DNA from: AC-32 sp963736055
GTDB lineage: Bacteria > Actinomycetota > Thermoleophilia > Gaiellales > Gaiellaceae
DNA length: 64,000 nt
Reading direction: 5' to 3'
Assembly (NCBI GenBank): GCA_963736055.1
Contig: CAVTNM010000008.1
Location: forward strand, 620,001-684,000
Shown here: piece by piece, positions 41,481 to 48,407 of the stretch
Numbering within the stretch: the stretch's first letter is position 1
Layout of the letters: each line of letters starts with the position of its first letter
The notes under the pieces: model-generated
Told to the model about the DNA's origin: nothing
Database searches by the model: none
Seen by the model: the letters and a program-made list of their open reading frames with translations, nothing else
Program-made: the position numbers and the translations under genes

Positions 41481-41969
41481 GTGCGGGAGGGCTCGGGACA
41501 GCTTGTCCTTCGCGAGGTCGAAGATCGTGATCTCGGCGTGCTGTTCGAGCACTCGAGGGATCCCGACGCGATACGGATGGCCGCGTTCACTTCGCCGGAG
41601 GCAGATGATCGAACGACCTTCGAGCGACGGTGGGCGCGGCTGAGGAGCGACAGCTCTACGACGAATAGGGTCATCGAGATCGACGGTCGAGTCGTCGGCC
41701 ACATTGCGAGCTTCGACCTGGAGGGTCAACGCGAGGTCACCTATTGGATCGGCCGTGAAGATTGGGGCCGCGGCATTGCCACGCGTGCCCTACAGGAGTT
41801 CTTGCGGCTGGAGGCAACCCGTCCGCTTTACGGTCGCGCTGCGAGCGACAACGCCGCGTCGATTCGCGTGTTGACGAAGTGCGGTTTCCTCATCGTGGGC
41901 GAGGGACGCGGGTTCGCTCATGGGCGCAACGAGGAAACGGACGAGGTCGTCCTCCGACTCGATGCATGA
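41481..41969 (+). CDS. GNAT-family N-acetyltransferase (RimJ/RimL type)
   Basis: A 162-aa acetyltransferase. I chose GTG at 41481, so the protein begins (M)REGSGQLVLREVEDRDL; an upstream ATG at 41427 lies inside the repeat. Typical segments: LFEHSRDPDAIRMAAF, VGHIASFDLEGQREVTYWIG, the acetyl-CoA loop REDWGRGIATRALQEFLRLE, and YGRAASDNAASIRVLTKCGF. The substrate is unknown. It is the sole gene between repeats 3 and 4. Confidence 0.87.
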   Translation: MREGSGQLVLREVEDRDLGVLFEHSRDPDAIRMAAFTSPEADDRTTFERRWARLRSDSSTTNRVIEIDGRVVGHIASFDLEGQREVTYWIGREDWGRGIATRALQEFLRLEATRPLYGRAASDNAASIRVLTKCGFLIVGEGRGFAHGRNEETDEVVLRLDA

Positions 41970-41987
41970 CCCCGGCCGCCCTCGGCT

Positions 41988-42014
41988 GGGCGAGTGTTCG
42001 CGAATGACGCCTGA
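41988..42014 (+). repeat. Array repeat 4 (type II)
   Basis: Left half GGGCGAGTGT, right half TCGCGAATGACGCCTGA; TTCGCGAA across the junction is a perfect palindrome. The right-hand gene is on the minus strand. Confidence 0.85.
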
Positions 42015-42020
42015 AGGAAT

Positions 42021-42566
42021 CTACGCCCAGGGCAGACGAGCCCAGTTCGGCGGGCGCTCTCGCCGGAACGGCTCGATCGTCGCGTACGCCTCCCTCCAGT
42101 CGGAGGTCTCCTCCGCCACGCTCGCGCCGTAGCGCGCCGCGAGCTGCGACACCGGGTAGTGCACTTCCGGGCCCGAGCGCGAACCGACCATCAGGATCAC
42201 ACACGGCCCCTCGCCCGCGCCTACGAAGGCGTGCTCGGCCCACGGGGCAGAGTGGAAGAAGTCCCAGGGCCGCAGGCGTCGCTCCTCGTCCTCGACGAGC
42301 AGCGCGCACTCCCCTGAAAGGACGAGGAACGCCTCCTGGTTCGCCTCGGCGTGGTAGAGGCCGGTCTCGCCGGGCTCCAGGACGGTGAGGTTGATCCCGA
42401 TCTGGGCGAACTCGACCGGCGCATCGCCGTACTCGTTCTCAAAGGCGCACCTCGCACCCCTCCTCTCCGAGTTCCACCACTCGGCGTCGCGCACGTTGAC
42501 GACGAACCAGCCCTGGGTGACGGGCGTGAGCCCCGATCCGAAGTCCTGGAGCTGTGCTTCGGGCAC
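42021..42566 (-). CDS. Cupin-domain protein, paralogue of the gene at 27087
   Basis: A 181-aa cupin: GSGLTPVTQGWFVVNVRDAE, LTVLEPGETGLYHAEANQEA, FLVLSGECALLVEDEERRL and RPWDFFHSAPWAEHAFVGAG. The layout and many residues match the cupin at 27087, which shows duplication within this accessory region. The function is unknown. It is the only gene between repeats 4 and 5. Confidence 0.8.
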   Translation of the reverse strand: MPEAQLQDFGSGLTPVTQGWFVVNVRDAEWWNSERRGARCAFENEYGDAPVEFAQIGINLTVLEPGETGLYHAEANQEAFLVLSGECALLVEDEERRLRPWDFFHSAPWAEHAFVGAGEGPCVILMVGSRSGPEVHYPVSQLAARYGASVAEETSDWREAYATIEPFRRERPPNWARLPWA

Positions 42567-42604
42567 GGACGCGATTCTTGCACCTCGGGACGGTCTCCCG
42601 ATGT

Positions 42605-42631
42605 GCGCCGGCGTGCGCGAATGTCACCCGG
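42605..42631 (+). repeat. Array repeat 5 (type I, diverged left half)
   Basis: Left half GCGCCGGCGT, right half GCGCGAATGTCACCCGG. It lies between the cupin start and a plus-strand gene. Confidence 0.75.
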
Positions 42632-42704
42632 CAGACCTCACGCCCGGCAGCATGAGTTCCCGATCTTGCCGGCGAGTTGATGTGGTCCCCCTAGGCTTCG
42701 GCGC

Positions 42705-43304
42705 GTGTCGGACTTCTTCGTGTACAGCCGCGACGCGCCAGGAACGGAAGCGCTTCGAGATGATGACGAGTTGCTCGAGGAGCACTGGTCGTACATGGAT
42801 CGGTTCGCGGCCTCGATGATTGCCCGCGGGCCGACGTTCGGCACTGATCGCGGGACGGTGACCGGCAGCCTTCACGTCGTGGGACTGCCGAGCGTGGATG
42901 CGGCGCACGAGTTCGTCGCCCGCGAACCGAACAACCGCGCCGGCGTCTACGCGGAGCACTCGGTCTGGCGTTTCGAGAACCTGCTCGGGCGCACGATGTG
43001 GGAGTTCCCGGGTGCAGCCGACGAGCCGAGGTTCCTGATCATCGCCCAGACGCAGGGCAGTCCGGAGACCGCAGCGAGAGGCCGGCCGGTGCCACGGGCG
43101 AGCCTCTCGACAGAGTTGGGCAAGCAGCTGATCGTCTATGGCGCGCTGAGGACTCTGGACGACGCCGCACTGGTCGGCGTCGCGGTGGCTGTCCAAGCCC
43201 GGGATAGGCAGGCCGTCGACACACTCCTCGATCAGGGGCGAGCGGGACTCACGGCCTTCCCGAGTATCGAGATCCACGACTGGGAGTTCGGCGGCCGACG
43301 CTGA
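42705..43304 (+). CDS. YCII-related protein (two-domain)
   Basis: A 199-aa protein from GTG 42705. The first half has a YciI-like ferredoxin fold: FFVYSRDAPGTEALRDDDEL, LEEHWSYMDRFAASMIARGP and AHEFVAREPNNRAGVYAEHS. The second half repeats the fold more loosely (FLIIAQTQGS...LIVYGALRTLDD...VDTLLDQGRAGL). YciI proteins are small stress- or metabolism-linked enzymes of unknown role. It shares the interval between repeats 5 and 6 with the membrane protein at 43394. Confidence 0.72.
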   Translation: MSDFFVYSRDAPGTEALRDDDELLEEHWSYMDRFAASMIARGPTFGTDRGTVTGSLHVVGLPSVDAAHEFVAREPNNRAGVYAEHSVWRFENLLGRTMWEFPGAADEPRFLIIAQTQGSPETAARGRPVPRASLSTELGKQLIVYGALRTLDDAALVGVAVAVQARDRQAVDTLLDQGRAGLTAFPSIEIHDWEFGGRR

Positions 43305-43393
43305 CCCTGCCACCGGCGGCCAGAAGTTCCGCTTGCACCCACGGTCGCCCGCGACGGCTCTCGAGCTCGCCTCGACCGCCGCATCCCGCTCGA

Positions 43394-43915
43394 TTACTCG
43401 GTGGTCGCCGGCGGGTGCGGGCTCTCCACGCGCCAGAAGCCGGCCGAGTGAACCCCGACGGCAACGACAGCCGCTACGAGGAACGTCACGCCCGCGACCC
43501 AGGTGATGTCCCAGAAGCCGGCGACGAGCCCGACGAAGGCAGCCAGCTGGGCGATCGCCCGCGCGAGCGTGACCGACACCGACGTGGTTCGCCGACCTCG
43601 GAACGCCTCCTGCCGGTTGACCAGCACGAGCGCCGCCAGCAGTGGGATGGCCACCGCGAACGCGATGGTGCTGACCCTGGCGGAGGCGTCGAGCGAGCTC
43701 GTCTCGAGGAACCCCTGCACCATGACCACCGCGATCGCGATCAGCCCCCCGTACATCACCCCGATCTGCCGCAGCACCTCCTCCTTCATCTCGCCGGTCT
43801 CTGTCAACGCCGTGATCCGCTCGGCCTCCGCCGTGGCCCGTGCTTCCGCCTCCCGAGCCCTCTGCCTCGCCTCGTCGGCAGCGCGAGCGTGTTCGTGCTC
43901 AAAGTTGTCGCTCAC
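43394..43915 (-). CDS. Coiled-coil membrane protein of unknown function
   Basis: A 173-aa protein. The first ~45 residues are highly charged and helical (ARAADEARQRAREAEARATA), suggesting a coiled coil. Four hydrophobic segments follow (VMYGGLIAIAVVMVQGFL; STIAFAVAIPLLAALVLVN; IAQLAAFVGLVAGFWDI; VAGVTFLVAAVVAVGVHSAG). I do not recognise a family. Confidence 0.7.
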   Translation of the reverse strand: MSDNFEHEHARAADEARQRAREAEARATAEAERITALTETGEMKEEVLRQIGVMYGGLIAIAVVMVQGFLETSSLDASARVSTIAFAVAIPLLAALVLVNRQEAFRGRRTTSVSVTLARAIAQLAAFVGLVAGFWDITWVAGVTFLVAAVVAVGVHSAGFWRVESPHPPATTE

Positions 43916-43989
43916 AGGTCACTCCTCTCAAGTAGCTGTCCTGAAGGGATCGAAGGTAGTGCACGGGGACGGCGTGAAACGACTGGTCT

Positions 43990-44016
43990 GGGCCAGCGTG
44001 CGGGAATGTCGCCCGA
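43990..44016 (+). repeat. Array repeat 6 (type I)
   Basis: Left half GGGCCAGCGT, right half GCGGGAATGTCGCCCGA. The right-hand gene (44065) is on the plus strand. Confidence 0.85.
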
Positions 44017-44064
44017 GGCGGCGGTGGACACGGATGCAGGTAGGCGACCCCCAATGATCTCGCT

Positions 44065-44415
44065 GTGCAACGCGTCGTCGGTGTCGAGCCGATCTTCGTG
44101 GTCTCGGATGTACCGCGTGCGGTTGCTCACTACGAGCAGTTGGGCTTCAGCACCTCGCACCACGAGGAGGGGTATGCGTTCGCCCATCGCGACGAGTTGA
44201 CGATCCATCTCGCCGGGCCAGGCGCCGATCCTGAGCGGGTCGGCGGCGGATCCATCTATATGCACCTGGACGACGCAGATGCGCTCGCCGAGGAGTGGAG
44301 AGGCGCCGATGTCGACCTCGTCGAACCCCGGGACTACGAGTACGGCAAGCGTGAGGGCTCCCATGTAGACCCTGACGGGAACCTCATCCGCTTCGGGTCA
44401 CCGCTCCGGCGGTAG
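44065..44415 (+). CDS. VOC superfamily protein, near-twin of the gene at 34681
   Basis: A 116-aa VOC protein from GTG 44065 (MQRVVGVEPIFVVSDVPRAV). It is ~85% identical to the protein at 34681 along its whole length, including the identical end LIRFGSPLRR. Unlike that copy, this one sits within the repeat array as the only gene between repeats 6 and 7. It may be a cassette-borne version of the chromosomal gene or the reverse. Activity is unknown. Confidence 0.83.
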   Translation: MQRVVGVEPIFVVSDVPRAVAHYEQLGFSTSHHEEGYAFAHRDELTIHLAGPGADPERVGGGSIYMHLDDADALAEEWRGADVDLVEPRDYEYGKREGSHVDPDGNLIRFGSPLRR

Positions 44416-44455
44416 AGCGGTCTCGCCCTCGGGCCGAGCGCGACGACTGCGACCC

Positions 44456-44482
44456 GTGCCAGCGTTCAGGAATGACGCCTGA
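44456..44482 (+). repeat. Array repeat 7 (type II)
   Basis: Left half GTGCCAGCGT, right half TCAGGAATGACGCCTGA; CAGG and CCTG can pair. The right-hand gene is on the minus strand (convergent gap). Confidence 0.8.
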
Positions 44483-44488
44483 CCTGAC

Positions 44489-45010
44489 CTAGGACGAGAA
44501 CGCGGGTGCGTACTCGAATGGTCCGGCCACTGACGGCGTGTACGCGCGTAGAGGTCGAGCTTGGAAGGCGCTGCTCCACCTTGGCTCCGGCGGCATCACA
44601 CCAAGTTCCACGGCTGGACGGAACCCGAAGCGGCCGTAGTACTGGGGAGACCCGAGCAGGACGACCAAGGGGACATCCTGCGCGTCCGCGGCGCTGAGAA
44701 GCGCGTTCATTAAGGCGCTTCCGATCCCTTTCGCTTGGTGGTCGGGAAGGACGCCGATCGGACCCACTGCGACCACGGAGTCGAAACCGACCTTCGCGCG
44801 ACTTGCGGTCACATGACCGACAACCGCGTTCTGAGCCAGCGCAGTAAACGACAGCTCATCAATCACGTCCTTCGCCTCCCAAAGTGCGGCAAAGATTCCC
44901 ACCTCGGGTGGCACACGATCGCCGTGATCTTGTCGCTTGAACGCTTCTGCGTAGACAACCTTCGCTGCTGCGTAGTCGCGCGGCTCCTGTGGTCTGACGA
45001 TCACGCCCAC
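44489..45010 (-). CDS. GNAT-family N-acetyltransferase
   Basis: A 173-aa acetyltransferase: RPQEPRDYAAAKVVYAEAFK, FTALAQNAVVGHVTASRAKV, the acetyl-CoA loop VGPIGVLPDHQAKGIGSALM, and LGSPQYYGRFGFRPAVELGV with a C-terminal extension. This matches the predicted-acetyltransferase (COG3153-like) branch. The substrate is unknown. It is the only gene between repeats 7 and 8. Confidence 0.87.
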   Translation of the reverse strand: MGVIVRPQEPRDYAAAKVVYAEAFKRQDHGDRVPPEVGIFAALWEAKDVIDELSFTALAQNAVVGHVTASRAKVGFDSVVAVGPIGVLPDHQAKGIGSALMNALLSAADAQDVPLVVLLGSPQYYGRFGFRPAVELGVMPPEPRWSSAFQARPLRAYTPSVAGPFEYAPAFSS

Positions 45011-45037
45011 ATGGTCACACGCGCCGCACGTTCGCGT

Positions 45038-45064
45038 GGGCGAGTGTTCCGGAATGACCCCTGA
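45038..45064 (+). repeat. Array repeat 8 (type II)
   Basis: Left half GGGCGAGTGT, right half TCCGGAATGACCCCTGA; TTCCGGAA is a perfect palindrome. It lies between two minus-strand genes. Confidence 0.85.
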
Positions 45065-45115
45065 GAGCGACTAAGCGTCTTGGTCGGAGTCAGGTACCGG
45101 AAGCGCTGTCGCTGA

Positions 45116-45517
45116 CTAGTTATCAGCGGCAGGACGCGTGTCGTGCTGAGGAAGGTCGTCGAGGATCTCGTACCACGGAGCCTTCGAGCCAACGAACTGG
45201 TGGTACATCGGCTTGAGCGTAGGCTCGTCGATCAGCGTTCCATACGGAACGCCGAAGTACCCGTATCGGGAAGTCCAATACAGGAGTGAGAAGCACTCGC
45301 CGCAGCGCACCTCGTAGGTTGAATCGGGATCGCCCTCCACGAGCAACGATTCCGCACCCTTCGTCACCGTTAGTTTGTCGCGCTCGATACGGCCCACGGG
45401 CAAGAACGCCGCTCCGGTCAGGGCACGACAATTCGAGCAGTGGCAGTTGTAGGCGGCGACGAACTCGTCCGAAACCTCGTACGCGACGGCATTGCATGCG
45501 CAGCGACCTCTCAGCAC
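45116..45517 (-). CDS. GFA/CENP-V family zinc-binding protein
   Basis: A 133-aa protein of the GFA (glutathione-dependent formaldehyde-activating) fold. Zinc cysteines are in GRCACNAVAY, NCHCSNCRALTGAAF and VRCGECFSLLYW. A true formaldehyde role is doubtful in glutathione-less actinobacteria. It is the only gene between repeats 8 and 9. Confidence 0.88.
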   Translation of the reverse strand: MLRGRCACNAVAYEVSDEFVAAYNCHCSNCRALTGAAFLPVGRIERDKLTVTKGAESLLVEGDPDSTYEVRCGECFSLLYWTSRYGYFGVPYGTLIDEPTLKPMYHQFVGSKAPWYEILDDLPQHDTRPAADN

Positions 45518-45551
45518 GACTACACCCTAGACGGGCGGCCGACACTTGCCT

Positions 45552-45578
45552 GGGCCAGCGTGCGGGAATGTCACCTGA
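45552..45578 (+). repeat. Array repeat 9 (type I)
   Basis: Left half GGGCCAGCGT, right half GCGGGAATGTCACCTGA. It lies in a divergent gap, with a plus-strand gene to its right. Confidence 0.85.
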
Positions 45579-45665
45579 CGCCGCACGCCCGATTTCCGCG
45601 GCCGATTGCGAAGCTGTTGCGCAACTGTTACGAGGTACAGGCGCCGACCGTTTTACGCTGTGGCG

Positions 45666-46316
45666 ATGGGACGCACGGGCATTGGGATGCTCGCCGCCGG
45701 GGTGGCCCTCGCTGCCGCTGGCTGCAGCTCCGGACACCACGCGGCCAAGCCGAGCAATGAAGCGAACACGCCGTCCCAGGAGCCCGTCGTGTACGCAACG
45801 GCGGTTACCTCTCCAGACGGCAAGCGGATCGCGGTCGTGACCCACAACCGGACCGCCCTCGAGGTCGGCCCCGCGAGTGGGGGCCACAGGCGCACGATCT
45901 ACCGCTCGACCCCCGACGACGGCGGCGGCATCACCACCGACGTCTACTGGGCCTCGCCCTCCCTGATCGCCTTCGGCGACGCCTTCGAGGTGAACACGAT
46001 CGACGTGAGGACGCGCCGAGTCCACACGATCGCCGACGCCAGCAGCTTCACCCTCTACAGCGACAGGCGCTTGATTGTCTGGTCAGTGTCTGGCGGCCCG
46101 GAAACCCCGGACAGGGTCGGAGTCGTGTCGATGACGGGCGCCGAGTGTCTGGTGGTACCGACGCCCAAGAACAAGACGGACACGGGTGCGTTCTTCAAGC
46201 CCGGCGTGAAGCGCCTCTTCATCCTGCGGGGGCCGTTCAACTCGCCGCACCCAAGAAGCGGCGACAACCGGATCATCAGCGTGGCGCTCTCGAGCCTGCG
46301 ACCCTGTTTGCCCTGA
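45666..46316 (+). CDS. Putative lipoprotein with beta-propeller-like repeats
   Basis: A 216-aa exported protein. The N-terminus (MGRTGIGMLAAGVALAAAGC) is a lipoprotein signal with a lipobox-like LAAAGC. The rest has WD40/TolB-like strands: TSPDGKRIAVVTHNRTALEV, TTDVYWASPSLIAFGDAFEV and FFKPGVKRLFILRGPFN. No specific family is recognised. It is the only gene between repeats 9 and 10. Confidence 0.72.
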   Translation: MGRTGIGMLAAGVALAAAGCSSGHHAAKPSNEANTPSQEPVVYATAVTSPDGKRIAVVTHNRTALEVGPASGGHRRTIYRSTPDDGGGITTDVYWASPSLIAFGDAFEVNTIDVRTRRVHTIADASSFTLYSDRRLIVWSVSGGPETPDRVGVVSMTGAECLVVPTPKNKTDTGAFFKPGVKRLFILRGPFNSPHPRSGDNRIISVALSSLRPCLP

Positions 46317-46334
46317 GTCACCGGTACCTCGCCT

Positions 46335-46361
46335 GGGCCGGCTTGCGGGAATGTCACTCGA
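46335..46361 (+). repeat. Array repeat 10 (type I)
   Basis: Left half GGGCCGGCTT, right half GCGGGAATGTCACTCGA. It lies 18 bases after the lipoprotein stop and 19 bases before the next plus-strand start. Confidence 0.8.
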
Positions 46362-46380
46362 GGCGGCGTAGGATTGGCTC

Positions 46381-46989
46381 GTGACTGGTGTCACTTACGC
46401 AGCTGCTTCCGTGACGCTGATCACGATCGTGGCCGGACTGGCTTGGGGCGGTGCGCCCGGTCACGCGGCCCCAGGTCCTGGATGTCCTGTCCAGCTCACC
46501 GGCAAGCGACTCGTCGACCGCCAAGGTCACACCGTCTACCGCTACCCGGGCTATGGCGTCCCAGTCGCGCAGGTCAAGTGCGGTGGCCGCACCGTCTGGG
46601 TGCTCTTCCATGGCGGCGGGGAGATGAGCAAGGAGGCGTATTTGGGCGTTCGCTCCGGCAACGGAGGCCGGACGTGGAAACGTCTTCTGGCCGAGCCCTA
46701 CTTCGGCATCAAGGCGCCGTTCACGATCGACTCGTACTCCGGCCCGTGGACGATCGTCGGCGAGAAGCGAGCCTACTTCGTCGGCTGGTGCCCGGCCTGC
46801 GGCGCCGGCACGGTCTCGTTAACCGTCACGCTCGATGGCGCAAGACACTTCCGCCGATACGCGCTTCCCAAGCTCATGGGCTCCATCGGCACACGCATCC
46901 ACGTAGTCGGTGACAACGTGACGATCACGGCCAAGAGTCAGCGGCGCACCGGCGCGCGCAGTCGCACGGTCACGATCCGCGTCCACTAG
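46381..46989 (+). CDS. Secreted protein of unknown function (sialidase-like beta strands)
   Basis: A 202-aa protein from GTG 46381 with a signal peptide (VTLITIVAGLAWGGAPGHAA). The mature part has an Asp-box-like segment (RSGNGGRTWKRLLAEPYFGI), a Cys pair in GWCPACGAG and regular beta pattern, as in sialidase/neuraminidase-like propeller fragments. It is too short for a full propeller. It is the only gene between repeats 10 and 11. Confidence 0.7.
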   Translation: MTGVTYAAASVTLITIVAGLAWGGAPGHAAPGPGCPVQLTGKRLVDRQGHTVYRYPGYGVPVAQVKCGGRTVWVLFHGGGEMSKEAYLGVRSGNGGRTWKRLLAEPYFGIKAPFTIDSYSGPWTIVGEKRAYFVGWCPACGAGTVSLTVTLDGARHFRRYALPKLMGSIGTRIHVVGDNVTITAKSQRRTGARSRTVTIRVH

Positions 46990-47016
46990 AGCGTCCGCAG
47001 CCGGGTGCAATCGGTT

Positions 47017-47043
47017 GCGCCAGTGTTCACGAATGACCCCTGA
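47017..47043 (+). repeat. Array repeat 11 (type II)
   Basis: Left half GCGCCAGTGT, right half TCACGAATGACCCCTGA; TTC-AC-GAA core. Convergent gap, with the right-hand gene on the minus strand. Confidence 0.8.
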
Positions 47044-47076
47044 GTCCGGCGCGGTGCCGATTGCTCGGAGGCGGTC

Positions 47077-47640
47077 TCAGTCCGACTCATCGCGAGCGCG
47101 CTGGTAGCGCTCGTAGATCACGCGCGAGCCGAACGTCCTGGTCTCGACGAGGTCTAGCGGAACTTCTTCGGCGACCGGCGGTAGGAACGGCGTGCCGCCA
47201 CCGACGACGACCGGATTGCGGAACATGCGCAGCTCGTCAACGAGGCCGAGTTCGATCGCGGCCGCGGCCAGGCCGGCGCCGCCGATCGCGACGTCCTTGT
47301 CGGTCGTGTCGAGCGCCGCAGCGGCCTCCTTGGCCACCGACCCTTCGGCGAGCCGGGCGTTGCCCTGAACGCTGTCGAGCGTGCGGCTGAAGACGACCTT
47401 CGGGATAGCGCACCAGACGTCGGCGAACGCGGCCCCGAGCTCGTCGTCGCGCATCGACGGATCCGTCTCCCACACCAGCATGGTCTCGTAAAGCCGGCGG
47501 CCGAGTAGGCAGCCGCCGAGCTCGCGTGTCTGCGCGATGTGGAACCGAAACTGCTCCTCGTTAGGGAACGTCCACCCGAACGCGCCCTGGCGGTCGGCGA
47601 TAAAGCCGTCCACAGAGACGCTCATCGAGTAGATCAGCAT
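47077..47640 (-). CDS. RibD C-terminal/dihydrofolate reductase-like protein
   Basis: A 187-aa DHFR-fold reductase of the YwjB/RibD C-terminal type. It begins MLIYSMSVSVDGFIADRQGA and has GGCLLGRRLYETMLVWE, IPKVVFSRTLDSV, VAIGGAGLAAAAIELGLVDE and FRNPVVVGGGTPFLP. Stand-alone members are common and of unknown substrate. ATG at 47640 was preferred. It is the only gene between repeats 11 and 12. Confidence 0.88.
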   Translation of the reverse strand: MLIYSMSVSVDGFIADRQGAFGWTFPNEEQFRFHIAQTRELGGCLLGRRLYETMLVWETDPSMRDDELGAAFADVWCAIPKVVFSRTLDSVQGNARLAEGSVAKEAAAALDTTDKDVAIGGAGLAAAAIELGLVDELRMFRNPVVVGGGTPFLPPVAEEVPLDLVETRTFGSRVIYERYQRARDESD

Positions 47641-47786
47641 CGCACCACGCTCATCGCACCGGAGCGACACACGATAACCCGATGAAGTTCACTGTTTCTC
47701 CCTCTCTGACGGCGGTTTGGTGAGGGTCGCCCGCCGGGTGGGTCCGGTCCGGACTTCGGGACGCGCGTGTGCAGTGATCCTGGACT

Positions 47787-47813
47787 GCGCCCGTGTTCGG
47801 CTATGACGCCTGA
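47787..47813 (+). repeat. Array repeat 12 (type II, diverged)
   Basis: Left half GCGCCCGTGT, right half TCGGCTATGACGCCTGA. The centre has decayed relative to the TTC-NN-GAA core. The right-hand gene is on the minus strand. The rest of this ~190-base gap shows nothing recognisable. Confidence 0.7.
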
Positions 47814-47833
47814 CCGGCAGGTCGTCGACTCAG

Positions 47834-48244
47834 CTAGACGACCGGCACAAGAACGTCGATTAGATCGCGGCGGCGGTAATACTCGAGCGTCGGTCGCGTC
47901 TGATCGTGGTCAGACCGCTGCGCCAGGCGCTCCGCAGTCGGCCCGATCTCCGCATAGACACCCGGAGGCTCCCCGTGGAGACGGATGCACGCGTACCGCC
48001 CACCGGGAAGCGTGCCACGCTCCGCGCCGTACTGGGACGGGTCGTCGTCTGGGCGAAGTACCGCGCAGACGCTGTAGGTATCTGTCACCGGATCGAACGC
48101 CCCGTAGAACTTGCGTCCGCGCAGGCCGACGGCGGCTTCGAACGAAGCCCAGGCACGCTGGATTTCCGGCAGCTGGTCTGCGACTTGCACGAGCATGACA
48201 TCGGTTGGCTCACGGACAACGATGTGTGCCGCGCTCACGCTCAT
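47834..48244 (-). CDS. GyrI-like small-molecule-binding domain protein
   Basis: A 136-aa protein from ATG 48244 (MSVSAAHIVVREPTDVMLVQ). The pattern VADQLPEIQRAWASFEAAVG, KFYGAFDPVTDTYSVCAVLR and PGGRYACIRLHGEPPGVYAE matches the GyrI/AraC effector-binding (SRPBCC-like double) fold, without a DNA-binding domain. It may bind amphipathic ligands. It is the only gene between repeats 12 and 13. Confidence 0.75.
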   Translation of the reverse strand: MSVSAAHIVVREPTDVMLVQVADQLPEIQRAWASFEAAVGLRGRKFYGAFDPVTDTYSVCAVLRPDDDPSQYGAERGTLPGGRYACIRLHGEPPGVYAEIGPTAERLAQRSDHDQTRPTLEYYRRRDLIDVLVPVV

Positions 48245-48283
48245 AACGTACAACCGTTGAGAAAGGCGGGATGGACGCGTCTT

Positions 48284-48310
48284 GGGCCAGTGTGCGGGAA
48301 TGTCACCCGA
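48284..48310 (+). repeat. Array repeat 13 (type I)
   Basis: Left half GGGCCAGTGT, right half GCGGGAATGTCACCCGA. Divergent gap, with a plus-strand gene to its right. It is followed by a terminator-like hairpin. Confidence 0.85.
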
Positions 48311-48349
48311 CGTTCTGGCCCAACTACCTACTCAGGCGGTAGCGGAGCA

Positions 48350-48369
48350 CGAAGGCTGAAGGGCCTTCG
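48350..48369 (+). terminator. Rho-independent terminator-like hairpin upstream of the MBL gene
   Basis: CGAAGGC and GCCTTCG form a 7-bp stem with a 6-base loop, followed by TTGTTTG. It is the best intrinsic-terminator shape in the window, but it lies between a repeat and the start of a plus-strand gene. It could therefore act as a leader attenuator or insulate the cassette gene from read-through. Confidence 0.55.
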
Positions 48370-48407
48370 TTGTTTGAACCGGAGGCCGGCGTGACAGACT
48401 TGTGACC

